64,000 nucleotides of DNA, taken from positions 744,001-808,000 of the forward strand of contig NW_020194691.1 in NCBI RefSeq assembly GCF_002865645.1. The letters are read 5' to 3'. Below are positions 50,100-63,254 of the stretch, in pieces (within the stretch, counting starts at the first letter, position 1; the number at the start of each line of letters is the position of its first letter). The notes below the pieces were generated by a model that saw nothing but the letters and a program-made list of their open reading frames with translations, had not been told where the DNA came from and made no database searches. The DNA is from Hyaloscypha bicolor E (lineage: Eukaryota > Ascomycota > Leotiomycetes > Helotiales > Hyaloscyphaceae). The position numbers and the translations under genes are program-made.

Positions 50100-51440
50100 T
50101 TAATAATTAAGAATAAAGGGAAATTATTATTAAAGAGCTATATAATAAGATTAGATATATAAAAAAGAAAAGCATTTTTTGCTTAATAGCTAGCTACTAT
50201 TACTAGAAAGGTTATTATAACTATATATAGAAGTATATTAATATTTATAAGGTCTATTAGTATAAAAGTAAAAAAAGATAAGAAGAAACTCTATATCTAA
50301 TAAAAGCTATATCTCTTTTCTATTATCTTAGAATTAATATAGTTAAATTACTAGACTATAAAGGATATAACTTATTAGTTATTACTAGAAATAACTTCTT
50401 AGGATAGGTTAAAGCTAAACCTTTAAAGAACCTAACTAGTAAGAAGATTACTAAGTTTATTTGGGAAGAAATTATTTATAGATATAGTTTATTTAGGTAG
50501 CTTAAGGTAAATAGTAGATCGGAATTTAAAAAAGTAGTAATTCAAGAACTTAATAAGCTAGAAATTAATAGAATTATTATTTCAGCCTATAATTTCAAGG
50601 GAAATAGTATAATTAAAAAAGAATATTAATTAGTTATTTAAATATTTATTATACTTATAATAGGTAAGAAGAAGCTTTAGGTAAATTTACTATTATATAT
50701 TTTATTTACTAACCGAGTTACTATATATAGACTAACTAAATTTACTTCTTTTTATATAATCTATAATAAGAAAGCTATATTACCTATAGAAATATATTTT
50801 CTAATCTAGAGAATACTTAAATAAGATAAAGTCTATAATAGAGAAATACTTCTAGAAATATATATAAAGCAAATATAGATAAGAGATAAAGATATTAAAG
50901 AAGCTAGAATAAAGAAGGACAGATAATATTAGAAAGGAAAAAAGTAATTTAATACTATTTACTAGATTTATTTAAAGACTATTTCCGAAAAGAATCTGGT
51001 TCTTATATATAATATTAAGTTAATAGATTAAGATAAGTCAAGAAATACAAAGCTATTATATTACTAGCTTGGCCTATATAAAGTGAGATATATAGATTAA
51101 CTAAAAGAATACTATATACTAGAAGAACTTAATAGTATTATATTTTAAAGAATATATACCGGGAATTAACTTAAGTAATTTATTAAAAGAAATAAATTCT
51201 GGTATTTCTCTAAAGATAAAGTTAATAATAAGTATATACCTATAAATAAATATTTCAAAATAGATATAGAACTAGAAAAGAAAGCAGTTATAAAGTACTA
51301 TAAGCGAAATAGTATTTAGGAGATTAAGAAAGCTATTAGTATTATTATATATATTCTAAAGTTACCGGAATTAGAGAAAGTAAAATATATTTTCTTTATA
51401 GAGAACTAGAAAGAAATATCTAATAATAGAAGCTTTTTTT
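50100..51440 (+). pseudogene. Ty3/gypsy integrase relic
   Basis: The zinc-binding part is visible as ELYNKIRYI...YYYWKGYYNYI-KYINIYKVY near 50130-50270, with the family's His and Cys now Tyr. The core follows: LLVITRNNFLG, KPLKNLTSKKITKFIWEEI, LKVNS-SEFKKVVIQELNKL, ISAYNFKGNSIIKK (50350-50640). First and second Asp are Asn and the catalytic Glu is Lys, all G-to-A changes. A basic C-terminal tail runs to about 51440. Confidence 0.85.
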
Positions 51441-54400
51441 AACCTGAAATAAAGTTTATTACTTTTAATTCTTTATATATCTTTTATTCTTTTCTTCTAA
51501 TTATTATTTATAACTTTTGGAAAATATTATTATTAAACTATTATTCTGGAAGTCGGATAAACTTTATTATTACTTATTTCTTATTATTATCTAATTATTA
51601 TTACTAGATAGTATTTTTAATATATGAAATTCTATTACTAGATTCTGGGAATTAAATATAAAATGTTTCTTTTAGTATAAAAATAAATAGGGAATTAAAA
51701 GAGTATCTTATAAACTTTTAATTCCGAACTATAATAATAAATAATAACTATATTTGGAGATAAGAAAAGAAGAGAAAAAAGAAGAGAGCCTTTTTATATA
51801 TCTTTTACTAAACTAGAAATCTTTTAGAAGCTTTACTTGTATTTTTAACTAGTTATTTTTATAGCTTATACTAGTTTAAGGCTTGACTATAATATCTATA
51901 GATCTTGACTTTAACTTGAACTACTATTATAAGTTTACTTATAATATCTAAGTAAACTTCCTAATTAAAAGTTATATATAAATGGAATAGCTAGACTAGA
52001 AGCCCTATAAGAGGAAAGAGAAACCTTATTAAATCTAATAGTTATTTTCGAAGATATTTAATAAAATATAATTCTGGAAATCTCTTAAATATTAAATAAA
52101 CTAGATCTGCCTATTTAAAGCCTATCTTATATTAGAAAACCCACTTTTTCTTTAATATAACTATAGCTATTCTTAAAACTTATATTAAGGCTTAATTAAT
52201 ATATTATATATTTCTATTTCTATAGAGAACTTCTCTTATATAGAATTCTTTTTCTGACTATAATACTATTTTATTACTAGAAACCGGTTACTCTTTTAAA
52301 AAGCTAGTATAATTCGCTAATTTTTATTATTAATCTGTTTCTTATTATTAAATATTATCTAAATAATTCCTATATTTTTAATACTAATTCGAAATACCTA
52401 ATCTTTTTATATTTTATATTAACTTTAATATTAATTTTTTTAAACTTAATAATAATACTATAAACTTTATTTATACTATTTTATAGTTCTTCTTTCTATA
52501 TATTTTAATGCCTTTAGTATTATCTTTATAAATATAGATATTACTTTAAAGTCTTAACTAACTAAATAGTTTTATATTATATAAAGTCGACTTTAATAAG
52601 TACTAAATAAATGTAATTAACTTTCGGAAAAGATATAAATTAGTTTCAGAAAAAGTAATACCTTATTCTAAATTATTTTTTAATTTTATTATTCTAACTT
52701 CTTTTCTATTAATATTTACTTTATACTTTCCTAATATCTTTAGTATATTTATATATCTTATCTTTTATATATTTCCTATATTATTTCTCTTTTTTTATAT
52801 TATTTTTTTAAGTTAATAGAAATATTTCCAAATAAATAGAAAGTCGGAATATATTTATATTATAAAATTTTCATTATTTTCTTTTATATTCTAATACTTT
52901 AGATACTATTATTATATTTATATTTCTATTATATTACTTTTTTATTTCCCTATTATTACTATTTAGTTTAACCTGCCTTAATTATTTCCTTAATTATATT
53001 TCTTTAGGTATATATATTTATATTCTTTTCTATAATAGAAGCCTAATTTTATATTTTACTTTCTATAATTATTTCTAATTTATAACTATATTACCTTAAA
53101 TATATCTAATTATTATATCTACTTTCCCTATTATATATACTACTATTTCAGCTTTATTTTCTTACTAGAAAAAAAGAAAAACTCGAATATATATAATACC
53201 TTTATATAATTCAAGACTATTCTAATTTATTCTTTATTTTGAAATATATTTAAAAGAAATTCTTATAATTTTAAGAATCTTTAATTTTATAATTTATAAC
53301 TATTATATTAATAATATCTTTATAATCTATTAAGAATAATAAAATAGCCGAAGTATAGATTTCTTAAGCTAGTAAAGTATAGTAACTAGTTCTTATAAGC
53401 CGTAATATTATTAAAAGCCTATAAATTAATAGTATTAAAGTTTAGAGTATTAAAGGAGCTTAGACAGTTATAGAAAGCCTACTAATACCAGAAAAGATAG
53501 CTATAATTACCGAATTTAATATAAATATCCTAGATAAACTAAGCGGTATATATAATAAGCTCTTAAAGTAAAAAACCTTTATTAGAGATAGAACTAGACT
53601 GGAATTAACTAAGAAAAAGCTAAAGAACTATTAAGCTAATAATAGGAAATTCGAGAATATTATTAAAGGTATTTCTAAAGGCAAATAAGAGAAGCTTAAT
53701 AAGATTAAAACTATAATAAATAATTTTAATACTAAGGGTTAGAATAGAATTATATTATATAATAAAGCTTTTAGCTAATATATTAATAATATCTGTAATA
53801 ACCTTAGTAAGAATATTTATAAGAAGTTATATTCTCTTTTTAAGATAAAAGCTTTAGTATACAAAGCTATTTAGTTAATTAATAAAGCTACTTTAAAATA
53901 TATTAAGAATAAGAAGTATTAGAATACTAGTATATTTACTAAATTAGATATTACTAAGGCATTTAAGTATATTAAAGCTATTTCGGAATCTAGAGAATTA
54001 AAGTTTAAGCTATTATTAGCTAATAATTTTAAAGCTAGATAATATACTTTTAATACTTCCGAAATTCTAATTAAGGAAGTTTATAATAATAAGCCTTTTC
54101 CTGCTTTCTGAGATAAGCCTAAAAAATAGGCCCCTATTATAATTTCTGCTTTAACTTAACTAGATCTAGCTAAGAAAAATAGAGCTAATTTAATAGAGCC
54201 TAGTAAGAAAACTACTAGTAAAGCTAGTAGAACTAGTATAACTAGATAAGAAGAATCTAGTAAGAATAAAGAATAAGCTGAGCCTAAAGCTTCTAATAAA
54301 TAGCGGAGATCTAAGTACCAGATTAAGTATAAGATTAGTAAAATAGAGAAAAGTAAAAAGGAACTCTCTATTTTAAAGAGAAAGATATTATCTAGAAAAA

Positions 54401-56080
54401 TACCTATAATTATATCCAGAATTAAGAAGCAAAAAACTAAGAGTATTAAGTCCGGAGAACTTAATAAAGGTATTTAGTATACTTATAAAATACTAGCTAA
54501 ATAGAAGTTAATACTTATTTAATAGAATAAATATATTTTTAAGAAAATATATAGTAGTATTTTGGGATCTATTTATAAGTAAGAATATTATAGAATTAAT
54601 AATAGATTCCTTAAAGCTCTCTATATAGTATATATTTAGTAACTTACTAATATTCTCTTTATTAATATATAAGAGATTAAGGATACTCTAAAGCTAGTTA
54701 CTAAGATCTATAAAGTTACTAAAGGCAAGAAGTATATTTCCGTTACTTGAGTAAATAAAAAGATATAGGATTTTTTTTTTAAGAATTAGGAAATTAAAAA
54801 GTATAGATATATATATTATATTTCTAATTAATTCTGCTCTAATCTATAGCTTTAATTCAATACTATAGTTCTTATTCCTGAGTCTAGTATTACTAATCTG
54901 GGTACTAATAGCTATATTTATAAGAAGAATTACCTAAAGTAAATTAAGAAGCTTAATATTCGAGAGCTCTTAATAAAAAAAATAGAGATACTATAGTTCT
55001 ATCTCCGAAAAGATAATATATTAATATATAAAGATTTTGGTAATAGCTACTTTACCTTAGCCTCTTAACTTTTAATAATAGATCTATTAATATAGCTAGA
55101 ATTTTATAAGATATTAAGTAAGTATTCTATTTATTTAATTACTTACCTTTAGCTAGCCCGATACTTTATTTCTGGAAATATTAATTATAATTAGTATAAA
55201 GGTAATACTAAAGATCTGGCTATTACTAAAGCTTTAAGTAGCGAATTCTACCTTAGTAAAAAGTATTAAAATATTAGCTATATTTTCCTTATAAACTATA
55301 AGAAGGCTACTATCTTTAGTAAGAAGTTCTTTAAAGATATTAATTAGTCCTTTATTTCTAATAAATTTAAGCCGGAAATAGCTAAAAAAAAATAGGTAAG
55401 TATTTACTAAAGGTAATAGAAGGAAAGACTTTGAGTATAGTCTATTTAACTAGATAAATAAATGCCTTTAGCTAGGTAATCTATAAGTCTGAAATTATAG
55501 GAAAGTATTAATTCTCGAATAATATATAAGTTAAGAAATAGCTTAATAATAATTTGCTATTTAATAGGCCTTTTATTATAGTTCTAATAAGTCTAGTTAC
55601 TATTAAGAATAAAATATACGAAAATAAAGTCTCTTATAAGGTTATTAAAGCCTTTTATCTAGAGCTTTCCCCTTCTATTAAAGATTAATTTAAGAATACT
55701 ATAAATAATATAAAATTTAAAGAAGCTATCTATTTAAAGTATATTAGTATAATTTATAATATAATTCGCTATAATAAGCCTTCTTAATACCTTATAGTAA
55801 AGGCGGAAATTAAGTAATAGTTAAAGGCGGACGCTAATTAATATAGAGAATTATATTAGATTTAATATAAGAATATAGCTAAGCAGGTTCGGATTACCTT
55901 TAAGCAAGTTCGGAAGTATGAAATAAAACTATTTAAGGGTAATAAGTCTTATTTTAGATATACGGAAAAGAAATTAAATTAACTAATAGAGGAGAATCCT
56001 AAATATTTTATTATTTTAGACTCTAAATAGGATTTTTCTATTATTTTTGGTATTTAGGAAATAAGTACAAATAAATAGGG
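51441..56080 (+). other. Extra region downstream of integrase, unassigned
   Basis: 53340-54600 reads on the plus strand as a Lys/Ser-rich, helical peptide (KKTTSKASRTS, KYKISKIEKSKKELSILKRK). 55400-56070 reads as another hydrophilic peptide ending near the 3' LTR. These could be an additional ORF of the element or a nested, degraded insertion. 51480-53330 is T-rich with no motif. Confidence 0.4.
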
Positions 56081-56087
56081 GATCGGA

Positions 56088-56390
56088 TATAATATAGCAG
56101 GCTATACTTATTAAAAATTATATTATTTTAGCGGTTTTAAGGTTTAGGTTATATAGTAAAAGCCGCGGCCTTTTATATATAACTTGCGGAAATTATATAA
56201 GAAAGCTAGTTTTTCTATAGACTTAGAAAATAATTCTTTATAAGTATTTAATTAATTAAGCTTTTATATACTATATACTATTTATATTTTACTATTTATA
56301 CTTTTAATTTATTATTTTACTATTAAGTTATATTTTGCATTCTAGTATACTTTATATAGGTTTTTGTCTTATTATAGTTTCCCTCCTATA
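56088..56390 (+). repeat. 3' LTR of the plus-strand gypsy element
   Basis: 303 bp. It keeps TATAGCAGGCTATAC and TTTCCCTCCTATA where the 5' copy has transitions, so it is the less altered copy. Confidence 0.9.
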
Positions 56391-56495
56391 ATAGCTAATA
56401 AAAGACAGCAAACTAGTATAAGACTTAATAGTAATATTAAGAATTTCAAAGCATTAGTTATATAGTCGGTATAAAAGAAGGGAGATATTAATTAG

Positions 56496-56738
56496 TAGGA
56501 TATTATTCTTTCGAAATCAAGTATTAATTCCGAAGCTAAAGTAAGGCAGCTTATAATAGAAGAAATAATTAAATAAAAGGATATTATTCTTTCAAAATTA
56601 AGTACTAATTCCAAAGCTAAAATAAAGCAGCTTATAATAGGAGAGGTAGTTAAGTAAAAGGGTATTATTCTTTCGGAATTAAATATTAATTCCGAAGCTA
56701 AAATAAAGTAGCTTGTAATAGGAAGAGTAGTTATATAA
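56496..56738 (+). repeat. 81-bp minisatellite, three exact-length copies
   Basis: Units start at 56496, 56577 and 56658 with no indels. Each contains GGATATTATTCTTTC, AATTCCGAAGCTAAA and AGCTTATAATAGGA. 81 is a multiple of 3, and in one plus frame every unit reads a 27-residue repeat like (KD)IILSKLSTNSKAKIKQLII followed by TAA, where the TAA may once have been CAA. It looks like a decayed coding repeat. Confidence 0.8.
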
Positions 56739-58677
56739 GATTATATAATTAAAGCTAATTCCGGATAATCTGAGAAAGATTTCTTATTAGAAGAAAAATA
56801 TAAAAGTATTAAGATTAATATATAAAAATCCCGGAATTCCGTATTTAATTCTTATTTAGAATTAAAGTATAAATTATCTAAAGCCTTCTTTATACTCTAA
56901 ATAGATATAATACGGGCGTAAATCTACTAAAGAGAGTAGTAAGCTATAGAATTATATATATTTTAGGGCTTATTATATTCTATAGAAACTCTTGAAATAT
57001 TAGTACTATTAACTTATACTAATAATTCGAAGTATTTCCGGATTAGTATACGGAAATATCCCTTAAGTTAACTAAGCTATAAAATCATTTATAGCTACTA
57101 GAAAAGCTTATAGGACAGGTAATATTCTTTCGGTATCTGCTATCCTTAATATAATATTACTAATCTCTAATCTAGATTAAGAAGTAAATATAGCTTGGTT
57201 ATTAGGGCAGTATTATCCGTTAATAAGTTAGGGTTCTATAGATATAATAGTAGGTATTTATTAAAGAGACAGATTGCAAATTATAGGCAAGTTATAGTTA
57301 CTACTATAAGATTAGAGATAAAGTAAGTATATTAGAGTAACTAGAGAAGTATATTCTAGTATTAATAATAGTAAATTATAAGAGAAGGTTAGTAAAGATA
57401 AAGAAGTAAAGTTTAGTAAGTTATATTATAAATATTTAGTATTTTAATATAAGAAATAATTACCTTTATTATAAGAATACAAATATAATATAATATAAAT
57501 AGAAATAGAAAAAAAGTAGTTCTAACTATTATAGCTATTATAGCTATAATATCTATTTAATAGAATAATAGTTAAGTATAAAGTATAGAAATATAAAGGA
57601 GAAATAATTAGTAAACAAATAGTAAAGGCAAATACTAATTATAATATATTTTTATTTAATAGAAATATTATTACTATAAATAAATCTTCTTATAATTCTC
57701 TATTCTAAGAATTCTATTAACTAGCCTAATATATCTTTCTTAAGTTAGGGTTATTATATATTTTCGAGTATTGAGTTAGCTTATTAGATTATAAGAATTA
57801 TTTTATATAGCTATAAAATTAGTAAGTATATAGTTTCTCTCTAATATATATTTAAATATATCTTATTTAATATTCGAGATAATAAAAAGTCTTATTATAT
57901 AAAGGGTATTTGAATTATTATTTCTAACTAATAGCTACTATTTTTGCTTCTTATTTCTATTATTACGGGAATAGAACTAATTTATATCTTAAAGTTATTT
58001 ATTCTTACTCTAAGATTAAGAAATTAACTAGTAAAATATAAGTTAGAATTAGATATATTATTATTTCCCTTATTAGTAAGTTAACTAGGCTAGTAATTAG
58101 GGTATAAGTAAGTATATAAGAGAGTACTTTCTGAAAAGTATAATTTATTTTTGGTTTAATTTAATTCAGAAATAGTATACTTATAGGCTAATAAATATAG
58201 CTACTAGTACGGCTTCCCGGATCTTTACCTGCTCTTTTAAGGCTTAATAGCTTGCCTTTAGAGAAACTTTAAGCTAATTACTAATAAGGAAGGGAATCTA
58301 GTAATAAGATATAAAAAAAAATTTTTTTAATAAAAATAAGAAAAAGGCTATTATAGAAAAATAGAGATACTATTAAAAATAATTACTAAACCTTTACTAA
58401 TAATAAAGACTTCTTTATATATAATTTCGAGTTATTCTAGTTTAATAGAACTAAAAGAGAATATTATAAAGGTAATTAATATAAAATAAGAAAGATATAA
58501 ATATAGATTTAAACTTTATTATATATTATAATAACTATATATAAAGGTAGCAAGAATATACTATAGTATATAGAATATATCCGTAATACTTCTTCTATAG
58601 AATATTATAGATATAGAAGTAATAATATATCTCTAAATAACGGTTCTTAGAATACTATAGATTATAGATAATTATCT

Positions 58678-58841
58678 GAGCTCTAATAACTTCTTAGTTA
58701 GAAACATTCAACCGGATTCGGGCTAACCCGCTCTAATAACCCCTATATTAGAGCTCGGGCAGCTCTAATAAACCTCCGGTTAGAGATATTCACCCGGATT
58801 CGGGCTAGCCTGCTCTAATAATTCCTATATTAAAGCTCGGA
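58678..58841. repeat. 82-bp GC-richer tandem repeat, two copies
   Basis: Copies 58678-58759 and 58760-58841 share AGCTCTAATAA, CCGGATTCGGGCTA, GCTCTAATAA and CCTATATTA-AGCTCGG. Within each, GCTCTAATA ... TATTA-AGC forms an inverted repeat. It stands out from the surrounding AT. Confidence 0.75.
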
Positions 58842-61159
58842 TTAATTTATATATTAGATATTATTATAAAACTATAGACTTCTTATCTAAAGGCATTATT
58901 ATTAAGCGAAAAGTAATAGAAACTATAGAACCCTTATTAGAAAGATATTTTAAAGCTATAGAAAGTATATAATCTTTATATACTTATATCTTATAAAGTA
59001 TATATAAATATAATATATATAAAATATAGGCCTTCTTTATTAGAGAAAGAGATTGCCCCGTTTTACTATATATTATAAACCGCTCGAGATACTTTCCTCT
59101 ATTATACTATTACTAACTTCTATTCTCGAAAATACTAGATATTTAGTTATTAACTATAAGCTAATACTTATAGTTAATATACTACTATAGTCTCTAGTTC
59201 TTAAAATTACTAACCAAGAGAGCTATATATTAGTTATAAAAGAGGTTAAGGTTATATATAAGGCCGGGGCCGTATATAAGATTAAGGTTAAATATAAGGC
59301 CAAGATTATATATAAGGCTAAGTAGGTAAGAGGCTACCCAGGCTCTTTTAAGAGCCTCGAACTCACTATTACTAACAGAAATATAAGTAAACCTTTTTTA
59401 ATATTAGCTATTAGCTTTTTTATATATATCTAAATAATAACTTATAGAAGCTTTACTATATAATAATAGATAAAATTAAGGCAGATAATTCCGACTGGGC
59501 CAAAATAGTATTAATACTAGAAATATATATTCTTAGAAAAAAATATAATAAGTTTTATAAAGTTATTATTAATAAATTATATATTTTATAACTTTACTAT
59601 TATAACTTTCTATTTCTTAATAAAACTAAATTCGAATTCCTATACTATTATAATTCAATATAACTAACGAAAATAGAAGTAAATATATATAATATATTAG
59701 AAATAAAAAGAAGATTCTATATCTGCTTTCTTAAAAATATCTTTAAGATAATCTAATTTTAATATAGTAAGGAACTCAAATTATGCCTTTACTTAATTGC
59801 CCTACTATACTTAGAAATAGTACTTAAATAGGCTATCTTAAGCAATAATATACGGGTAATCTTATTACTTATTTCGTTTATAAGTAATAATACTAATAGT
59901 TACTAAAAATCCAGTTTTCCGGTTTAAGAGATATTTACTTTATATCTTATACTACTCGCTCTAGGTTTACTTAAAGACTATAATACTCTATTAGCTATCT
60001 AATTCCTTGAGAAAAACTAAGATAGAATATTATAAGCCTTTCAGAAAAACTCTATAAATTTATTTAAGGCTATATCTATAAAATACCAAAATTATAAAAC
60101 AGAAGCTCAACTTATTAGACTTATATAATACTTGCTTATATTTACTAGTAGCCCAGAAAATGTCTACTAATTCAAATTTAACTAGAAGTATATAGCTATT
60201 AATAATTATAATCTGCTCGGTTCTCTTATTAGTATTACTAGATTAAATTACTTTAGGAATTTTGACTTATAAGTAATACTTAGTACTCTTTATAAGTCCA
60301 AAGCCATTACTAATAAGGATATTAATACCTTAAATATTACCGAATTAATTAGGAAATTAATAACCTTACTTCTAATTAGGTTCTAGTTAGACTTAATATA
60401 ATATTCTAGATATAGTATAAATAATACTAATATTCTTTAGGTTCTTCCGATTAAAATACCTATATAATTACCCCTCTACTATAAACTCCGTACTTCTTTA
60501 ACTATCTATCCGTTATATATATTAGAAGAGTAAAATATAAAGATATCTAATATAACTCTTCTTAGTAATAGTATATATAAGTTGAAGAAAGGGTTTAGTA
60601 ATTAGAAGCTAGTTAATAAGAACCTAATAAAACTTTAATTTAGTAGTATTATAATAGAATCTACTTCCTAGAAACTTATAGGAAATACTAATATATAATA
60701 AGATATTTCTAATAATTATCTTAAATAGCTCTAATAAATAGCCTTAGCCTACTATTATTACTTAAAGAAAACAGGCTAATAACTCTTTTTATTAATTATA
60801 ATAGTTAGTATAAAGACTAGTAAGATATATAGCATCTCTCTAAGAAAGTTCTAAAAGTTATTTAGATAATAAAAGTAGGCCAGAAAGTTCTAATTATAGA
60901 AGAGAAAAAGAATAGAAATCCAGAAAATAAGAAAGAAGATTAGGGAAAGAAAATATATATCTAATTAGTTTACTTCTCTACTATTCGGCTTTTACTAATA
61001 TAAAAATAGGGTTATTCAGATATTACAGGTATTTCGGGTCTATATAGGCCACCTTAACTTTAGGCAAAATGCTGCTTTCTATTAAATAATTCCGGGAAAG
61101 AAACCGAAAATAATTAAGAGAGATATCCGCTAGTATTTCGGAAAGAAATTAAAAGAGCC

Positions 61160-61530
61160 TCGAATAGAATATAATATATATAATTTCAGGTATATCTTCT
61201 CATTTATATATTATAAATTCCTGGGTAATTATAGCTATATAGTATTATAAATTTCGAAGAATAGAAGTTCCTCTATAGAATTAAGAGATTTTAACTAATA
61301 ATTATCTTACTATTATTAAATTATTATCTTATATAAATTATATTAGATTTAGAAACTTCTCTCTAAGTATATATAGAAGATTCTATACTAAAAGCAGTCT
61401 CTATAGCAAATTCGATTCTATAGATACTTAAAAGATACTAGTTTAGTAAGAAACTTCTATTAGTAACTAAACTTTAGTTTCTAGACCTTCTATATCTAGC
61501 TAAAGCCTGAGATATATTTACTATTCCCCA
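61160..61530. repeat. Repeat upstream of the Ras relic
   Basis: It shares with 63255-63490: TTATATAT-TTATAAATT-CTGGG, ATTATAGCTATATAGTATTATAAAT, TTCTATAGATACTTA and AGCTAAAGCCTGAGATATATTT, in the same order. The upstream copy has about 110 bp extra in the middle. Confidence 0.6.
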
Positions 61531-61912
61531 AGTATCTAATAAAGAGAGGCAGAGAAAAGCAACTTATCTTCCTTAAAAAAGCCTCTAACTAAATATAAAG
61601 CGCTACTTATCTTATAATATTAGACTATAGGCCTTATATATATATAAGTAAGGGGCTTTACTAAGATATAAGAACTCGGAAAGAAGTTGCCTTATCCCGT
61701 ATAATAGAGTAGTAAGCTGCCAAGAATAAAGTAATATAGACCGGCTTAATTACTTTTTACTAGCCCCTTTCTATATTATATTAGATCTCGGGCTATATAT
61801 ATTATAAGTGCCTTTTATAAATAGTAATTATATCCTAATTAGCCTTAATATCCCCTACTATTCAGATAATATTATAAATATAGATTTATATTAAAATCTT
61901 ATTATACTATTT

Positions 61913-63234
61913 ATATATAAGCTAGCGGTACTAGGGAATAGAGGTATTAGGAAAACTGCTTTGGTCTTATAACTCAGATTTCAAAACTTTATAGAAGAAG
62001 TAAGCCTATAAGTTCTATAGAATGTTTTATAATTAAAAAGTTTATACTAATATTTATAAAATATAATTCTACTATTAAAGATTTCTATATAATAGAAATA
62101 GGAATTAATAACTAATAATATATACTAGAAATTATTAATATAGCTAGTATAGATAAATATTTCTACTTTAGAGATAAATAGATTTATACTAATAAAGGAT
62201 TTATACTAGTTTATAGTATTTTATTAAGATTATCTTTTATATAAATTCAAGAACTATATAATTAGATTTAATAAATTAAGAAGTTAATATATTCTTATAC
62301 TAGTTCCCGAGTACTAATAGTACTTATTAGAAATAAAGTTAATATTATAAAGTAGAAGATATCTCTACTAGAAAGTAAAAGTATAATATAAAAATTAGAA
62401 TACAAATTTCTCGAAATATTAGTAAAAAATAATAGAAATATTAAGGAGTCTTTTTATACTATAGTAAGGTAGTTATAGAAATCAAGTATAATAATAAATA
62501 TAAAGATATTAGATAATTTTCTAGATTTATAGCCTAAATAAAATAATCTTATTAGTTATCTAGAGAACAAAATCTCTAAGTCGGCTATAGTAAATATAAG
62601 GTCTCTTATTCTAGTACTTTCTCTAAAAAAGAATATAGGTTCTTATCTCTAGTAAAGATTTATAATTCTATAAGTTCCTTGCTTTATAAAACGCTAATAA
62701 TTATTTCCGGATATTAATAGCTTTTAATCTTTCTCTAGACCTTAGTTACTAGTCTTATAAAAACAAAGAGCAAATTCTATTAGCTATAGTATATTATAGC
62801 TATTAGAAAATCCAGATTACTTTATATTTAAAGGCAGTTATAACCTTTATATTTAGAATACTTTTAGAAATATTATAACCTTTCTCTTAAAGTTCGGGAA
62901 AAAATTACAAGATTTCAAAAGAAAAGAGAGGCTTATAAAAAGAATAGCTAGAATAGAAGCCGTAATTAATATTAAAAATAATTCTATTAGCGGAAATATT
63001 TATTCAGAAATCAGAAATAGTAAAGAAACGCCTAATATAGAAGAAATAAATAAAGTAGATATAGTATAGCAGGTTAAATTAGTACTTATAAAATATTATA
63101 ACTTATATAGAGATATTAGCTATAAAGTTATTAGATAGAGAAAATATAGAGATAAAATTCAGAAAATAAAAAAAGAATTTATAAGAATAATTAATATAGT
63201 AATAAAGCTTTATTCTAGAAATAAAATAGCTTAA
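61913..63234 (+). pseudogene. RIP-destroyed Ras-family small GTPase with long C-terminal extension
   Basis: The plus strand shows all five G boxes of a Ras/Rap-type GTPase in order. G1: YKLAVLGNRGIRKTAL at 61916-61960 (two Gly now Arg). Switch I: KYNSTIKDFY from 62059. G3: ILEIINIASIDKY (for LEILDTAG). Then FILVYSI, G4 VLIVLIRNKVNI near 62310-62345, and G5 LEILVKN (for ETSAK). Every changed key residue fits CpA-to-TpA or TpG-to-TpA. The frame shifts between G1 and switch I, where a small intron (GTAAGC donor at 62000) is likely. The initiator is now ATA (61913). From 62041 one frame runs to TAA 63232-63234, interrupted only by TAG/TAA. It includes a linker and a charged extension of about 250 residues (KFGKKLQDFKRKERLIKRI) with no CaaX box seen. 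Ras proteins are GTP switches at membranes; this copy is dead. Confidence 0.85.
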
Positions 63235-63254
63235 GGGATATTATTAAGGAAGTT

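Larger units (their letters stand above)
43269..56390 (+). mobile_element. Long Ty3/gypsy LTR retrotransposon, RIP-degraded
   Basis: 13,122 bp with two direct 303-bp LTRs (43269-43571, 56088-56390) and the same 4-bp ATAG on both sides (43265-43268, 56391-56394). Plus orientation is shown by RT, RNase H and integrase relics in that order on the plus strand, and by a purine-rich tract (AGGGGATCGGA) against the 3' LTR. It is longer than usual for the family: about 4.6 kb lies between the integrase end and the 3' LTR, so it holds extra ORFs or a nested element. No frame is intact. Confidence 0.9.
56395..61159. other. RIP-eroded DNA, mostly unassigned
   Basis: It holds two short tandem repeats (56496-56738, 58678-58841) and a short Lys-rich repeat near 59234-59325 (VIYKA-like units). 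59900-61160 on the plus strand reads as a long basic/Gln-rich peptide with only TAG/TAA interruptions (for example LNFRQNAAFY, IPGKKPKIIKRDI). I do not recognise it. Confidence 0.4.
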
